64,000 bases of DNA from contig JAFLEF010000007.1 in the NCBI GenBank assembly GCA_017309115.1, positions 143,843 through 207,842 on the forward strand. Direction: 5' to 3'. Both the position numbers and the translations under genes were made by a program. Source of the stretch: Verrucomicrobiota bacterium. GTDB lineage: Bacteria; Verrucomicrobiota; Verrucomicrobiia; Limisphaerales; UBA9464. Each line of letters opens with the position of its first letter. The stretch's first letter is position 1. Below the pieces are notes generated by a model, which searched no databases, had not been told where the DNA came from, and saw only the letters and a list, made by a program, of their open reading frames with translations. Positions 17,346 to 25,312 of the stretch are shown here, piece by piece.

Positions 17346-18281
17346 TCAGAGTTTCTCCAGAACCCGCAATTGCGCGCTGCGCGACCGGGGATTGGTTTGC
17401 TGCTCGACCTCAGTCGGCAAAAGCGCTTTGCGGTGCACGAGTTGCCCGCGGGGAGGGCGCGCCGTTCGGAGATGCGGCAAGTCGTCCTCAGCTCCCGGGG
17501 GTAAATCGTAATCGCGACATTCCCTGCGCATGAAGTTGCGCACCAACCGATCTTCCAGGGATTGGAACGTGATAACCGCGAGTCGACCTCCTGGTTCAAG
17601 AACGTCGAAGGCCGCCCGCAGCCCTTGCTTCAGCGAACCCAATTCGTCATTCACTTGAATGCGGAGGGCTTGAAACACCTTGGTCGCCGGATGAGCCCGC
17701 CGTCCTTGGCGTGGGCACACCCGCTCCACCAAATCCGCCAGCTGCAAAGTTGTTTCGAAGCGTCGCATGGACCGTTCCCGTACCAAGGCCCGGGCAATGC
17801 GGCGCGACTCGCGCTCATCCCCCAGTTCCCAAAAAATCGTGGCCAGCTCCTCGGCTGACAGCGTGTTCACCAGATCCGCCGCGGTGGCGTCCTGACGTCG
17901 GTCCATCCGCATGTCGAGCGGTCCGTCCTGCTGGAAACTGAACCCTCGAATCCCGGTATCGAGCTGATGCGAACTGACCCCGAGGTCGAGTAACGCACCC
18001 GCACAACTGGCTCGAGGGATCCAATCCCCAATTTCGGCAAAATTCAGGCGCCGGAGCTCGAATCGGCCCGCGAATCGGGCCAGGCGTTCAGTCGCCACCG
18101 CCACGGCGTCCCCGTCCCGGTCGCAGGCAAACAAGAACCCCGTCGGCGAACTCGCTTCCAGAATCGCCGCGCTGTGCCCAGCCCCACCGCAACAGCCGTC
18201 GAAAAAGCGCTTTCCGGCCCGAGGTCGGAGCACTGCCAGCACTTCCGCCAGCATGACGGGTTGGTGAGAAAACTCGGACAC
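17346..18281 (-). CDS. rsmH: 16S rRNA (cytosine-1402-N4)-methyltransferase
   Basis: SAM-dependent methyltransferase acting on 16S rRNA C1402, a standard second gene of dcw clusters (formerly mraW). From a GTG at 18281 it is 311 residues, the family length: SHQPVMLAEVL near the start, the SAM loop FFDGCCGGAGHSAAIL, ALLDLGVSSHQLD near 100, GPLDMRMD, the ATKVFQALRIQVNDEL segment and a late GRLAVITFQSLEDRLVR. The GTG is preceded by an AAGG ribosome-binding-like sequence about 9 bases upstream; the frame is open further but that part has no family similarity. Confidence 0.93.
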   Translation of the reverse strand: MSEFSHQPVMLAEVLAVLRPRAGKRFFDGCCGGAGHSAAILEASSPTGFLFACDRDGDAVAVATERLARFAGRFELRRLNFAEIGDWIPRASCAGALLDLGVSSHQLDTGIRGFSFQQDGPLDMRMDRRQDATAADLVNTLSAEELATIFWELGDERESRRIARALVRERSMRRFETTLQLADLVERVCPRQGRRAHPATKVFQALRIQVNDELGSLKQGLRAAFDVLEPGGRLAVITFQSLEDRLVRNFMRRECRDYDLPPGAEDDLPHLRTARPPRGQLVHRKALLPTEVEQQTNPRSRSAQLRVLEKL

Positions 18282-18291
18282 TGCGCATACC

Positions 18292-18714
18292 TTATTCCCC
18301 CGGTACCACCAGGGACTGCGGACGACGGTTTCGTAACCGGTTCCAAGCGTGATCCTGATCATCGCGCCGCTCCGGAGCCGGCGGTGTTTCGTACAAAACT
18401 TTCGGGTTCCGACGGCCCAGCGAACCGGAATCCTCCCGAAAATCATTCCGCATCGGCCGTACCTGCCGAAGGAGCAGCTCACCTTGAACCAAGCGGTCGG
18501 GCGATTCGCGTCGACGATTCCTGCCCGTCAGCCATCCGAACCACGACCGAGGAGCCCGGGAGCCGGCGCTGGCCGGCGGTTTGAATTCCGGACGAACCGT
18601 CGATTCAAGCGACGTCAGCCGGATGTCATGTCGGGGGGTGAGCTCCAGCGCCACCGCCTCCCCGCCCGCGAATGGACTCGAACGCTTCCAGAATTTGAGC
18701 CTCGACCAGTTCAT
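18292..18714 (-). CDS. Small Arg-rich hypothetical protein between mraZ and rsmH
   Basis: An open frame of 140 codons whose ATG lies 3 bases after the mraZ stop and whose stop lies 10 bases before the rsmH start, so it fits the operon exactly. The product starts MNWSRLKFWKRSS, has a moderately hydrophobic ELTPRHDIRLTSLESTVRPEF segment, and is rich in Arg, Pro and Ser. There is no membrane segment or known domain that I recognise. Its support is purely positional. It may be a lineage-specific dcw gene or untranslated spacer that happens to be open. Confidence 0.5.
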   Translation of the reverse strand: MNWSRLKFWKRSSPFAGGEAVALELTPRHDIRLTSLESTVRPEFKPPASAGSRAPRSWFGWLTGRNRRRESPDRLVQGELLLRQVRPMRNDFREDSGSLGRRNPKVLYETPPAPERRDDQDHAWNRLRNRRPQSLVVPGE

Positions 18715-18717
18715 GAG

Positions 18718-19242
18718 TTAGACCAATTGGGTGTAAGCATCGGCCGCCAACTCGGCCTCGGCTTGGGTGCACTTCTCGTAAAGTCCGGGATCCCAGATTT
18801 CGAAGTCGGCTCCGGTTCCGACATAGAGCACTTCCTTCTGGAGCCCAATGGCATCCGCCATTCGGACCGGCAATACCAACCGGCCCGAAGGGTCCAGAGG
18901 CATGGTCGTGGAATTGCCGAAGATCGCTCGCCGCAAGGCGCCCGCCCGGGCATCACCCATCCCGGCTTTCTCCAGCTTAGCCAATAGGTCCTGGAAACGC
19001 CGCTGCGACAGGCCGTAAACGTACGCATGATTGCGCCCAGCCCCTTTGTGAGGCCACAATACCAACGTGAAAAGAGTCTTAGGGTCAGCCGGTCGCCACT
19101 CACTCGGGAACGCCACCCGCTTCTGCGCATCCAGCTTGTACGTGTACTGCCATGTAAACGCCGGGAGCCCACCGTCGGTTGTCCGGTCAGACAACACGGC
19201 CTCCGTCGGCGTTGAGCCGCTGCTCGGAGCAGGGTCAGGCAT
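18718..19242 (-). CDS. mraZ: Transcriptional regulator MraZ, divergent
   Basis: First gene of the dcw cluster. MraZ is a DNA-binding repressor of its own operon with two SpoVT/AbrB-type half-domains. The 174 residues contain the two motifs: TYKLDAQKRVAFPSEWR near residue 35 and MPLDPSGRLVLPVRMADAIG near 115, followed by VLYVGTGADFEIWDPGLYE. It is about 25 residues longer than typical, with an extra Pro/Ser-rich head. The ATG at 19242 gives the conserved frame. Five phased TAGGG-like boxes lie 17 to 61 bases upstream. Confidence 0.87.
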   Translation of the reverse strand: MPDPAPSSGSTPTEAVLSDRTTDGGLPAFTWQYTYKLDAQKRVAFPSEWRPADPKTLFTLVLWPHKGAGRNHAYVYGLSQRRFQDLLAKLEKAGMGDARAGALRRAIFGNSTTMPLDPSGRLVLPVRMADAIGLQKEVLYVGTGADFEIWDPGLYEKCTQAEAELAADAYTQLV

Positions 19243-19258
19243 GGCGATTCGGGCATTT

Positions 19259-19303
19259 CCCTAAAATTAACTACCGGCCCCTAGAAAACCCTAGATCCGC
19301 CTA
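19259..19303 (-). promoter_or_regulatory. Candidate MraZ operator: five 10-bp-phased boxes
   Basis: On the minus strand, reading toward mraZ, pentamers TAGGC, TAGGG, TAGGG, TAGTT and TAGGG occur at exact 10-base steps (plus positions 19299-19303, 19289-19293, 19279-19283, 19269-19273, 19259-19263) with unrelated 5-base spacers. MraZ proteins are known to bind TGGGN direct repeats spaced by 5 bases upstream of mraZ. The period, location and orientation match; the second base differs. Operator function is inferred. Confidence 0.65.
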
Positions 19304-19310
19304 ATCCGTC

Positions 19311-19341
19311 AAACGGTTTTGACACCGTTGTCGAACCGTTT
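19311..19341. promoter_or_regulatory. Imperfect inverted repeat between mraZ and queA
   Basis: Arms AAACGGTTTTGACA (19311-19324) and TGTCGAACCGTTT (19329-19341) are complementary apart from one bulged T and one G-T pair, around a 4-base loop. There is no T-run after either arm, so it is not a standard terminator. It lies upstream of both divergent genes (mraZ and queA), adjoining the phased boxes, and could be a protein-binding palindrome. Function unknown. Confidence 0.45.
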
Positions 19342-19458
19342 CCCGTGCAATGAATTAGACTCCCATCAGAACCCACAACAACGAACCCAATCCTGCTCCG
19401 TTAACGATTTCGAAGCTGAAATCATCGTTCGCGCGCCCCAAAAAACCTCTGCCGACCC

Positions 19459-20538
19459 GTGTTCACTCGAGAGTTTCACTACGATTTACCTCCGGAGTTA
19501 ATCGCCCAGACTCCGACCTATCCGCGCGACGCCTGCCGCCTGCTGGTGGTCCATCGGCAGACCCGAACCTGGGAACATCAGCATTTTCCCCAAATCACCC
19601 AGTGGATCCAACCAGGCGACGTCCTGGTCCTCAATGATTCGCGGGTTCTTCCCGCCCGGCTCCGAGGTTCCAAAGCCGACACGGGTGGCCAGTTTGAGAT
19701 TCTCCTCTTGGAGGAAATCGAACCAATGGACTGGTGGGTCCTGTTGCGACCTGGCAAACGCGTTCGACCGGGGACCGTACTGCTTTTTCACAATCCTCAG
19801 GGAAGTCCCTCGCCACTGCGGGCTACGGTGCAGGAGAAAAACTCGGAAGGTTGGTGCCGATTGAAGTTCTCCGGGGTCGCCGACCTGTTCGCCTGCCTTC
19901 AGGAAATCGGCGAACTACCCCTCCCCCCGTATATAGATCGGTCCGATCCAGCCTCCCGTTCTGACGATGAAATCCAATATCAAACCGTTTATGCCAAGAA
20001 ACTTGGATCGATAGCTGCCCCGACCGCAGGCCTTCATTTTTCCCCGGAGATTCTGACCCAATTGGAACAGCACGGAGTGGAACTCCAAAAGGTGACCCTC
20101 CACGTCGGGCACGGCACCTTTTCTCCGGTCAAAGTGGACCAAGTGGAGGATCACCTGATGCACGAAGAGCGGTTTGAAGTTTCGGAGGAAGCGGCCACAG
20201 CCATCCAACGAGCGCGGTCTGAAGGACGCCGGATCATCGCTGTCGGCACAACAACCGTGCGGGTTCTGGAGAGTGTCGCTCGCCAAAACGACGGCCGGAT
20301 CGTCCCCGGCCCCGGACGAACTCGGATTTTTCTCTACCCTCCCGCGCCATTTCTGGTGGTCGGCGGGCTTTTGACCAATTTCCACCTTCCCGAGAGTACG
20401 CTCCTGATGTTGGTGAGCGCATTCGCCCAACCCAGGCGGCATCCCGAGGGACGAGATTTCATTCTCTCCGCCTATCAGGACGCCATCCGGGAGCGGTATC
20501 GGTTCTTCAGCTACGGCGACGCCATGTTGCTCCTTTAG
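19459..20538 (+). CDS. queA: tRNA preQ1(34) S-adenosylmethionine ribosyltransferase-isomerase
   Basis: Converts preQ1 in the tRNA wobble position to epoxyqueuosine using SAM as ribosyl donor. The 359 residues show the family landmarks FHYDLPPELIAQTP, LNDSRVLPARL near 58, YQTVYAKKLGSIAAPTAGLHF near 178, HVGHGTFSPVKVD near 217, VGTTTVRVLES near 264 and LTNFHLPESTLLMLVSAF near 303. The start is a GTG at 19459. It is transcribed away from the dcw cluster and is followed after 9 bases by a RibD-like reductase gene. Confidence 0.97.
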   Translation: MFTREFHYDLPPELIAQTPTYPRDACRLLVVHRQTRTWEHQHFPQITQWIQPGDVLVLNDSRVLPARLRGSKADTGGQFEILLLEEIEPMDWWVLLRPGKRVRPGTVLLFHNPQGSPSPLRATVQEKNSEGWCRLKFSGVADLFACLQEIGELPLPPYIDRSDPASRSDDEIQYQTVYAKKLGSIAAPTAGLHFSPEILTQLEQHGVELQKVTLHVGHGTFSPVKVDQVEDHLMHEERFEVSEEAATAIQRARSEGRRIIAVGTTTVRVLESVARQNDGRIVPGPGRTRIFLYPPAPFLVVGGLLTNFHLPESTLLMLVSAFAQPRRHPEGRDFILSAYQDAIRERYRFFSYGDAMLLL

Positions 20539-20547
20539 GCCTCCGGA

Positions 20548-21300
20548 ATGAAGCCCGCCCACCCTTCCTTCGATACCCGACCGAACCGACCATTCGTCCT
20601 GATCAACATGGCGATGACTGCGGACGGAAAGATTGCTACGGCCAATCGTTCCGTCACCAGTTTCGGCAGCCCGCGCGATCTACACCACCTTTACGAACTT
20701 CGGGCCACGGCCGATGCCATTCTTTGCGGCGCCCGAACATTGGAGCAATCCCACGCCACCCTGGGAAACGGGGGGGAATCCTTCCGACGGCGTCGGCTTC
20801 GAAAGGGCCTAGCTGAATATCCTCTCCGGGTGCTGGTCAGCGGTTCCGGCACGATTTCGCCAACGGCCGAAGTGTGGGCCCAACGTTTTTCGCCGATCAT
20901 CCTGCTCGCCACCTCCCGGGCGAAACCTCACCTAACGGCTCTCCGAGCGCTCGCCGACGAAGTCTGGATCGCTTCAGGTCAGACCCTGAACTTCCACTCC
21001 ACTTTGGAACGGCTATACCGGGACCGAGGGGTACGCCGCCTACTCTGCGAGGGCGGCGCTGAACTCAACGATGCGCTCCTTCGGGCGGGGCTCGTGGACG
21101 AGCTACACCTCACGATTTGCCCCCGGTTGTTTGGTGGACGAACCGCCCCGACGATCGCCGATGGCGAGGGTGTTCCTCAACTGGCCCGAGCGGCCCAGTT
21201 CACCCTGAAATCGCGCCGCTGGGTGGATGGCGAGCTGTTTGCCGTGTTTCGCCGCCAAGTCGACTCAAAACCTGTCGGCCAACGACCTCAGCGCCGATAG
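20548..21300 (+). CDS. RibD C-terminal-domain reductase
   Basis: A 250-residue NADPH-dependent reductase of the RibD C-terminal / bacterial dihydrofolate-reductase-like family. Visible features are PFVLINMAMTADGKIATA, the GSPRDLHHLYELRATADAILCGARTLE stretch (family pattern D...R..ADA...G..T), VRRLLCEGGAELNDALLRAGLVDELHLTICPRLFGG. There is no deaminase domain, so it is either a stand-alone riboflavin-pathway reductase (the deaminase encoded elsewhere) or a related reductase of unknown substrate. It overlaps the 3' end of the convergent glcF by 13 bases. Confidence 0.82.
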   Translation: MKPAHPSFDTRPNRPFVLINMAMTADGKIATANRSVTSFGSPRDLHHLYELRATADAILCGARTLEQSHATLGNGGESFRRRRLRKGLAEYPLRVLVSGSGTISPTAEVWAQRFSPIILLATSRAKPHLTALRALADEVWIASGQTLNFHSTLERLYRDRGVRRLLCEGGAELNDALLRAGLVDELHLTICPRLFGGRTAPTIADGEGVPQLARAAQFTLKSRRWVDGELFAVFRRQVDSKPVGQRPQRR

Positions 21301-22586
21301 GCCTCGGCCAACAGGGTAATCGGGTGGACGACCCGCAAATCCATCCCTCGTTGGCGGCAACCGGTGACCAGTTGCAGGAGACAGCCCGGATTACCCGTCG
21401 CCACCACCGTCGCCCGCGTGGAACGTAGGTGGGTCATCTTGCGCTCGAGTAACTGACCCGCCATCTCCGGCTGGGTGAGATTGTAGATACCAGCGCTTCC
21501 GCAGCACCAATTTGCCTCCGGCAATTCCACCAATGTCACCCCCGGGATCAGCCGCAGGAGCTGCCGGGGCTGGCTGGAAACTTTCTGCCCGTGGCACAAG
21601 TGGCAGGACTCGTGGTAGGTCACCACCAATTCTTCGGCAGACTTGGGAGCTGGCGCAGTTATCCCAATCTCAACCAGCCATTCGTGGATGTCCTTGACCT
21701 TCCGGTCCCACACTGCCGCCCGGGCTTCGTACCGGGCATCCCCAGCGAGGAGATGAGAATAATGCTTGAGATGGGAGCCGCAGCCACCGGCGTTGGTGAT
21801 GATGGCGTCAAACTCCTCTGGCGGGAACTGGTCCAGATTTCGTCGGGCAAGGCTTTTGGCGAGCTCCCATTCCCCATTATGAGCATGCAGGGAACCGCAG
21901 CAATTCTGGACCGGAGGTGTCACCACCTCACACCCATTATACGCCAGCACTTCCACTGTATCGCGGTTGACCGTCGCGAAGGTCAGATCCTGGGCACAGC
22001 CGATCAACATCGCGACCCGGTACCGGCGCGATCCCCGTGCAGGGGTGACCGGCCCAACCAGATCCGCCGTGAACTCCGGCTCCACCAGGGGAGTCATTTC
22101 CTCCAATTCCCGAAGCCGCCGAGGGAACAGCGACATCACCCCGCTTCGCCGAAGCAGGCCCTGAAGTCCGCTGGCTTGCCACCAATACAGCGCTTTGCCC
22201 ACCCACTGCAGCCGTCGTAGATCATCAAACAACCAATGGAGGGTAAAACCCCGAATCAAGGTCCGCCGGGGCGACTGGATCAGATTCTTGGCCTCAACCT
22301 CGGCTCGGGCATGTTCGAACAATTCCGCGTAGTTGACTCCCGCAGGACAGGCCGTCATGCAGGCCAGACAGCCGAGACAAAAGTACATTTCCTCGGCGAA
22401 CGCCGTGGAAGGTTCGATGCGTTCATCGGCAATGGCCCGCATCAAGGCAATCCGGCCTCGCGGAGAATTACGCTCGAGTTTGGTGGCGTCGTAGGTCGGG
22501 CAAGTCGGCAGGCAAAGGCCGCAATGCATGCATTGCTGGACTACTGAGTAGTCCAGACTCCTAAGGTGCGAAACGGGCGCGGTCAT
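21288..22586 (-). CDS. glcF: Glycolate oxidase iron-sulfur subunit GlcF-like
   Basis: Two-cluster iron-sulfur protein with two CCG domains, as in GlcF, which passes electrons from the FAD subunit of glycolate (or another 2-hydroxyacid) oxidase. From the ATG at 22586 it is 432 residues: CMHCGLCLPTCP near 18 and CLGCLACMTACP near 70 are the 4Fe-4S motifs; PVQNCCGSLHAHNGE and YHESCHLCHGQ with NWCCGSAG are CCG-type segments. The glcD/glcE partners are not in the window. The longer frame upstream to 22802 lacks family features. Confidence 0.87.
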   Translation of the reverse strand: MTAPVSHLRSLDYSVVQQCMHCGLCLPTCPTYDATKLERNSPRGRIALMRAIADERIEPSTAFAEEMYFCLGCLACMTACPAGVNYAELFEHARAEVEAKNLIQSPRRTLIRGFTLHWLFDDLRRLQWVGKALYWWQASGLQGLLRRSGVMSLFPRRLRELEEMTPLVEPEFTADLVGPVTPARGSRRYRVAMLIGCAQDLTFATVNRDTVEVLAYNGCEVVTPPVQNCCGSLHAHNGEWELAKSLARRNLDQFPPEEFDAIITNAGGCGSHLKHYSHLLAGDARYEARAAVWDRKVKDIHEWLVEIGITAPAPKSAEELVVTYHESCHLCHGQKVSSQPRQLLRLIPGVTLVELPEANWCCGSAGIYNLTQPEMAGQLLERKMTHLRSTRATVVATGNPGCLLQLVTGCRQRGMDLRVVHPITLLAEAYRR

Positions 22587-22755
22587 CGAACTCCCGAAGC
22601 ATCCGTCAAACCCCCGTCTGGGAGCGAGAAAAACGGAGCGAAAGCCGTCGCCAAAGTGCCGCTTGCCGGATTCAAAAGCCTCGGATCTGCGATCGGCCAC
22701 TCCTAAACAGCCGCGCGGCTTGTTCCTTGAAGATTCTCGCGCTAGCTTGGATCCG

Positions 22756-23154
22756 ATGAACGGAGCAGCCGCGGTGGTTGAACTGACAGATCTTCGGGTC
22801 ACGCTGGACCGCCTCTTGTACCAGCACCTACCCCCAGAGAAGTGTCACGGTCGCCCGCACGCATTCATCTACTTCCTCTCTGTCCACAACGACAGCCCGA
22901 CAGCGGTGACGATTCGGGGCCGAAAGTGGGTCGTCACTCACGAAGACGGAACCCAGCAAGTGGTGGAAGGTGACGGGGTGGTGGGACAAAAACCAGTCAT
23001 CCCGCCCGGTGGAAAGTTCAGTTACAACAGCTACCACGCCATCGGCACGCGAAGCGCGGTTGCCGAAGGAGCTTTTGTCGGCGTGGACGCCAAGGGACGC
23101 TCAGTTTTGGCGCGAATTCCCCCCTTCAAACTGCAGGTCCCGACCTCCGAGTAA
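22756..23154 (+). CDS. apaG: ApaG-domain protein
   Basis: A 132-residue ApaG/DUF525 protein, a fibronectin-III-like fold of unclear biochemical role. Family landmarks are FIYFLSVHNDSPTAVTIRGRKWVVTHEDG, VVEGDGVVGQKPVIPPGGKFSYNSYHAIGT and AFVGVDAKGRSV. The ATG at 22756 starts the conserved domain; the frame is open to 22663 but the extra 31 residues are not family-like. It is divergent from glcF. Confidence 0.88.
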   Translation: MNGAAAVVELTDLRVTLDRLLYQHLPPEKCHGRPHAFIYFLSVHNDSPTAVTIRGRKWVVTHEDGTQQVVEGDGVVGQKPVIPPGGKFSYNSYHAIGTRSAVAEGAFVGVDAKGRSVLARIPPFKLQVPTSE

Positions 23155-23201
23155 GCCGGCGGCCGCTGCAGCTGAAGCTCCCGAAGAACTGCGACTTCGG
23201 G

Positions 23202-23423
23202 TTACATCCGTTGGCGGAAGGTAATCCGAGCCTTCCCCAGGTCGTAAGGCGACATCTCCACCTGAACTTTGTCACCTACGCCAATGCGAATGAAGTTCTT
23301 GCGCATCTTTCCCGAAATGTGAGCCAAGACAACGTGACCGTTGGGCAACTGGACGCGGAACATGGTCCCGGGGAGCACCTGGGTCACCGTCCCGATCAAC
23401 TCGATGGGTTCTTCTTTCGCCAT
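23202..23423 (-). CDS. infA: Translation initiation factor IF-1
   Basis: A single S1-like OB-fold protein that binds the ribosomal A site during initiation. The 73 residues match the family over their whole length: [32 protein letters not shown], then [36 protein letters not shown]. It stands alone here, not next to ribosomal protein genes, and is divergent from the BFN-domain gene across a 179-base spacer that must hold both promoters. Confidence 0.97.
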   Translation of the reverse strand: MAKEEPIELIGTVTQVLPGTMFRVQLPNGHVVLAHISGKMRKNFIRIGVGDKVQVEMSPYDLGKARITFRQRM

Positions 23424-23602
23424 GCTTAAGTTCGCTTGCCGGTGCGGGGGCTACGGCAACCGGCGCCGGGACAGTGACGAAAGCCAGTTCTCCCGCGCAA
23501 GCCGAGTTTTGAAGGGATTGTGGGAAAACTACTCTTCTCTCCCCGTTCACCATCGGCCGCCCAATCCTTGCCTTCACCCTCTTCGCTTCCCACACTCAGC
23601 TC

Positions 23603-24076
23603 ATGAAGAAGGACGTCGTGCCGGTGCAGATCCGCGGCCTGTTACCCTCCGCCAACGGAGTCGCCCTCTTCATCGGGAACGACGACAAGGTCTTTGTCAT
23701 CCAGGTGGAACACAATATGGGAGCCATCATTGGGATGGCGCTGCGGGGCAGCCATCATGAGCGTCCCCTCACCCACGACCTCATTGGCCACGTCTTCCAG
23801 GGGTTTGGCATAACCGTGGAACGAGTGATCATCACCGAGCTGCGCAATTCCACTTACTTCGCTCGGTTGATCCTCCGTCAGGATAGTGAACTAGGATCCA
23901 AGTTGGTCGAACTGGATGCCCGTCCCAGCGACTGCCTCGCACTCGCGGCCGCCCAAAAGCGACCCATCTACGTCACCAGCCATCTGTTCCATGAAGTCGA
24001 GGACATGAGTGAGGTTCTCGCCCGAATTGGCGAAGAAGGTCAGAGTGGAGAAAACCCCGGCGGAGAAACTCCCTGA
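23603..24076 (+). CDS. Bifunctional nuclease (BFN/DUF151) domain protein
   Basis: A 157-residue protein of the BFN (DUF151) family, whose plant member has DNase and RNase activity. Landmarks are VALFIGNDDKVFVIQVEHNMGAIIGMAL, RPLTHDLIGHVFQGFGITVERVIITEL, TYFARLIL and LDARPSDCLALAAAQKRPIYV. The role in bacteria is not established. Its stop overlaps the holA start (TGATG), so the two are probably co-translated. Confidence 0.9.
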   Translation: MKKDVVPVQIRGLLPSANGVALFIGNDDKVFVIQVEHNMGAIIGMALRGSHHERPLTHDLIGHVFQGFGITVERVIITELRNSTYFARLILRQDSELGSKLVELDARPSDCLALAAAQKRPIYVTSHLFHEVEDMSEVLARIGEEGQSGENPGGETP

Positions 24077-25242
24077 TGGCCCGGGCAACAAAAGACCCGG
24101 AGGCAGCGGCCTCAGCCCGCTGGCCGGTGACCCTGATCTGCGGAGACGACGAATTCTCCGTCAAGCAAAGGGCCCGAAAGATTTGGGAGTCGTGGAGCGC
24201 CGAGGTGGGCGGGATGGATCATGAAGTTCTAGAAGCCAGCGCCGGTTCGGTGGACGAGGCCCTGACTCGTTTGCGCCGGCTTCGGGAGGCTCTGAACACC
24301 CTGCCCTTTTTTGGCGGAGAGAAGCTGATCTGGTTTCGGGATTGCACCTTTCTGGGCGAGGATCGAACCGGACAGTCTGCCACGGTCACTGAGGCTCTTG
24401 GAGAACTCGCCGAGCAATGGAAGACCTTCCGCTGGTCGGGCCTGCGCCTGCTCATTTCGGCCAGCAAGCCAGACAAGCGTCGGGTCTTCTTCAAGGCGCT
24501 TGATAAACAGGCTGAAGTCGAATTCTACGGTTCGCTCGCGGAGGAAAAGGATTGGGCCGACCGGGTGGAGGCGGAAGCGCTGAAGCAGTTTCGCGCCGCC
24601 CGCAAGTCCATCGCAGATGAGGCCCTGGCTGAATTTGTGTCCCGGGTGGGACCCAATCTGCGAACACTCCACAACGAGGTGGAGAAGCTAATCCTGCATT
24701 CCGGAGATCAGCCGGAAATCACCCTTTCCGCAGTCCAATTGCTCACGCCGCTGCAGAAGCTCGCCGAGGGTTTCGCCTTGGGCGAAGCGGTGGGTGAACG
24801 AGATCTGGTACGGGCTCTCCATGTCCTGGATGAAGAGCTCTGGACCATCCGCACCGGTGCCGACAAAAAACGGAGCGAAATCGGCCTCGTCTACGGACTG
24901 ATCTCCAAGATGCGCCTGCTGTTGCTGGTAAAGGAGCTCCGCCGCACAGGTCAGCTCCGCCCGGCCCGCGATTACAATTCGTTCCGTTCGCAGGTCTCCC
25001 TCATCGACGCCTCCCAACTGCCGACCGATAAGCGTTTCAATCCGCTGGCCGGTCACCCTTTCCCGGTATTCCAGGCGCTCAAACAGGTGGATCGGTGGGA
25101 ACCCCCAGACCTCATCCGGGCCATGGACCTCCTCCTCGAGGCCAATGTCCAACTGGTCGCCTCCGGGCTCGATGAAGCCGTCGTGTTGCAGCGAACGTTG
25201 ATCGAGATCATCGGCCCCAACAAGGCGGCTTCCCGCAACTAA
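24076..25242 (+). CDS. holA: DNA polymerase III delta subunit
   Basis: Clamp-loader delta subunit that opens the sliding clamp. The 388 residues show the family pattern: an N-terminal AAA+-like domain without Walker motifs (VTLICGDDEFSVKQRARKI; NTLPFFGGEKLIWFRDCTFL), the middle LRTLHNEVEKLILHSG and ALGEAVGERDLVRALHVL segments, then the C-terminal collar helices with LIASxx-type KMRLLLLVKELRRTG. It is somewhat longer than E. coli HolA. Translationally coupled to the BFN gene. Confidence 0.9.
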   Translation: MARATKDPEAAASARWPVTLICGDDEFSVKQRARKIWESWSAEVGGMDHEVLEASAGSVDEALTRLRRLREALNTLPFFGGEKLIWFRDCTFLGEDRTGQSATVTEALGELAEQWKTFRWSGLRLLISASKPDKRRVFFKALDKQAEVEFYGSLAEEKDWADRVEAEALKQFRAARKSIADEALAEFVSRVGPNLRTLHNEVEKLILHSGDQPEITLSAVQLLTPLQKLAEGFALGEAVGERDLVRALHVLDEELWTIRTGADKKRSEIGLVYGLISKMRLLLLVKELRRTGQLRPARDYNSFRSQVSLIDASQLPTDKRFNPLAGHPFPVFQALKQVDRWEPPDLIRAMDLLLEANVQLVASGLDEAVVLQRTLIEIIGPNKAASRN

Positions 25243-25312
25243 GTCGCACCCGGCAAACCTCCCGGCTCGATTCGCAGTTTTCCTCCGACCCCATCTCGGT
25301 CACCCTCCCGAT

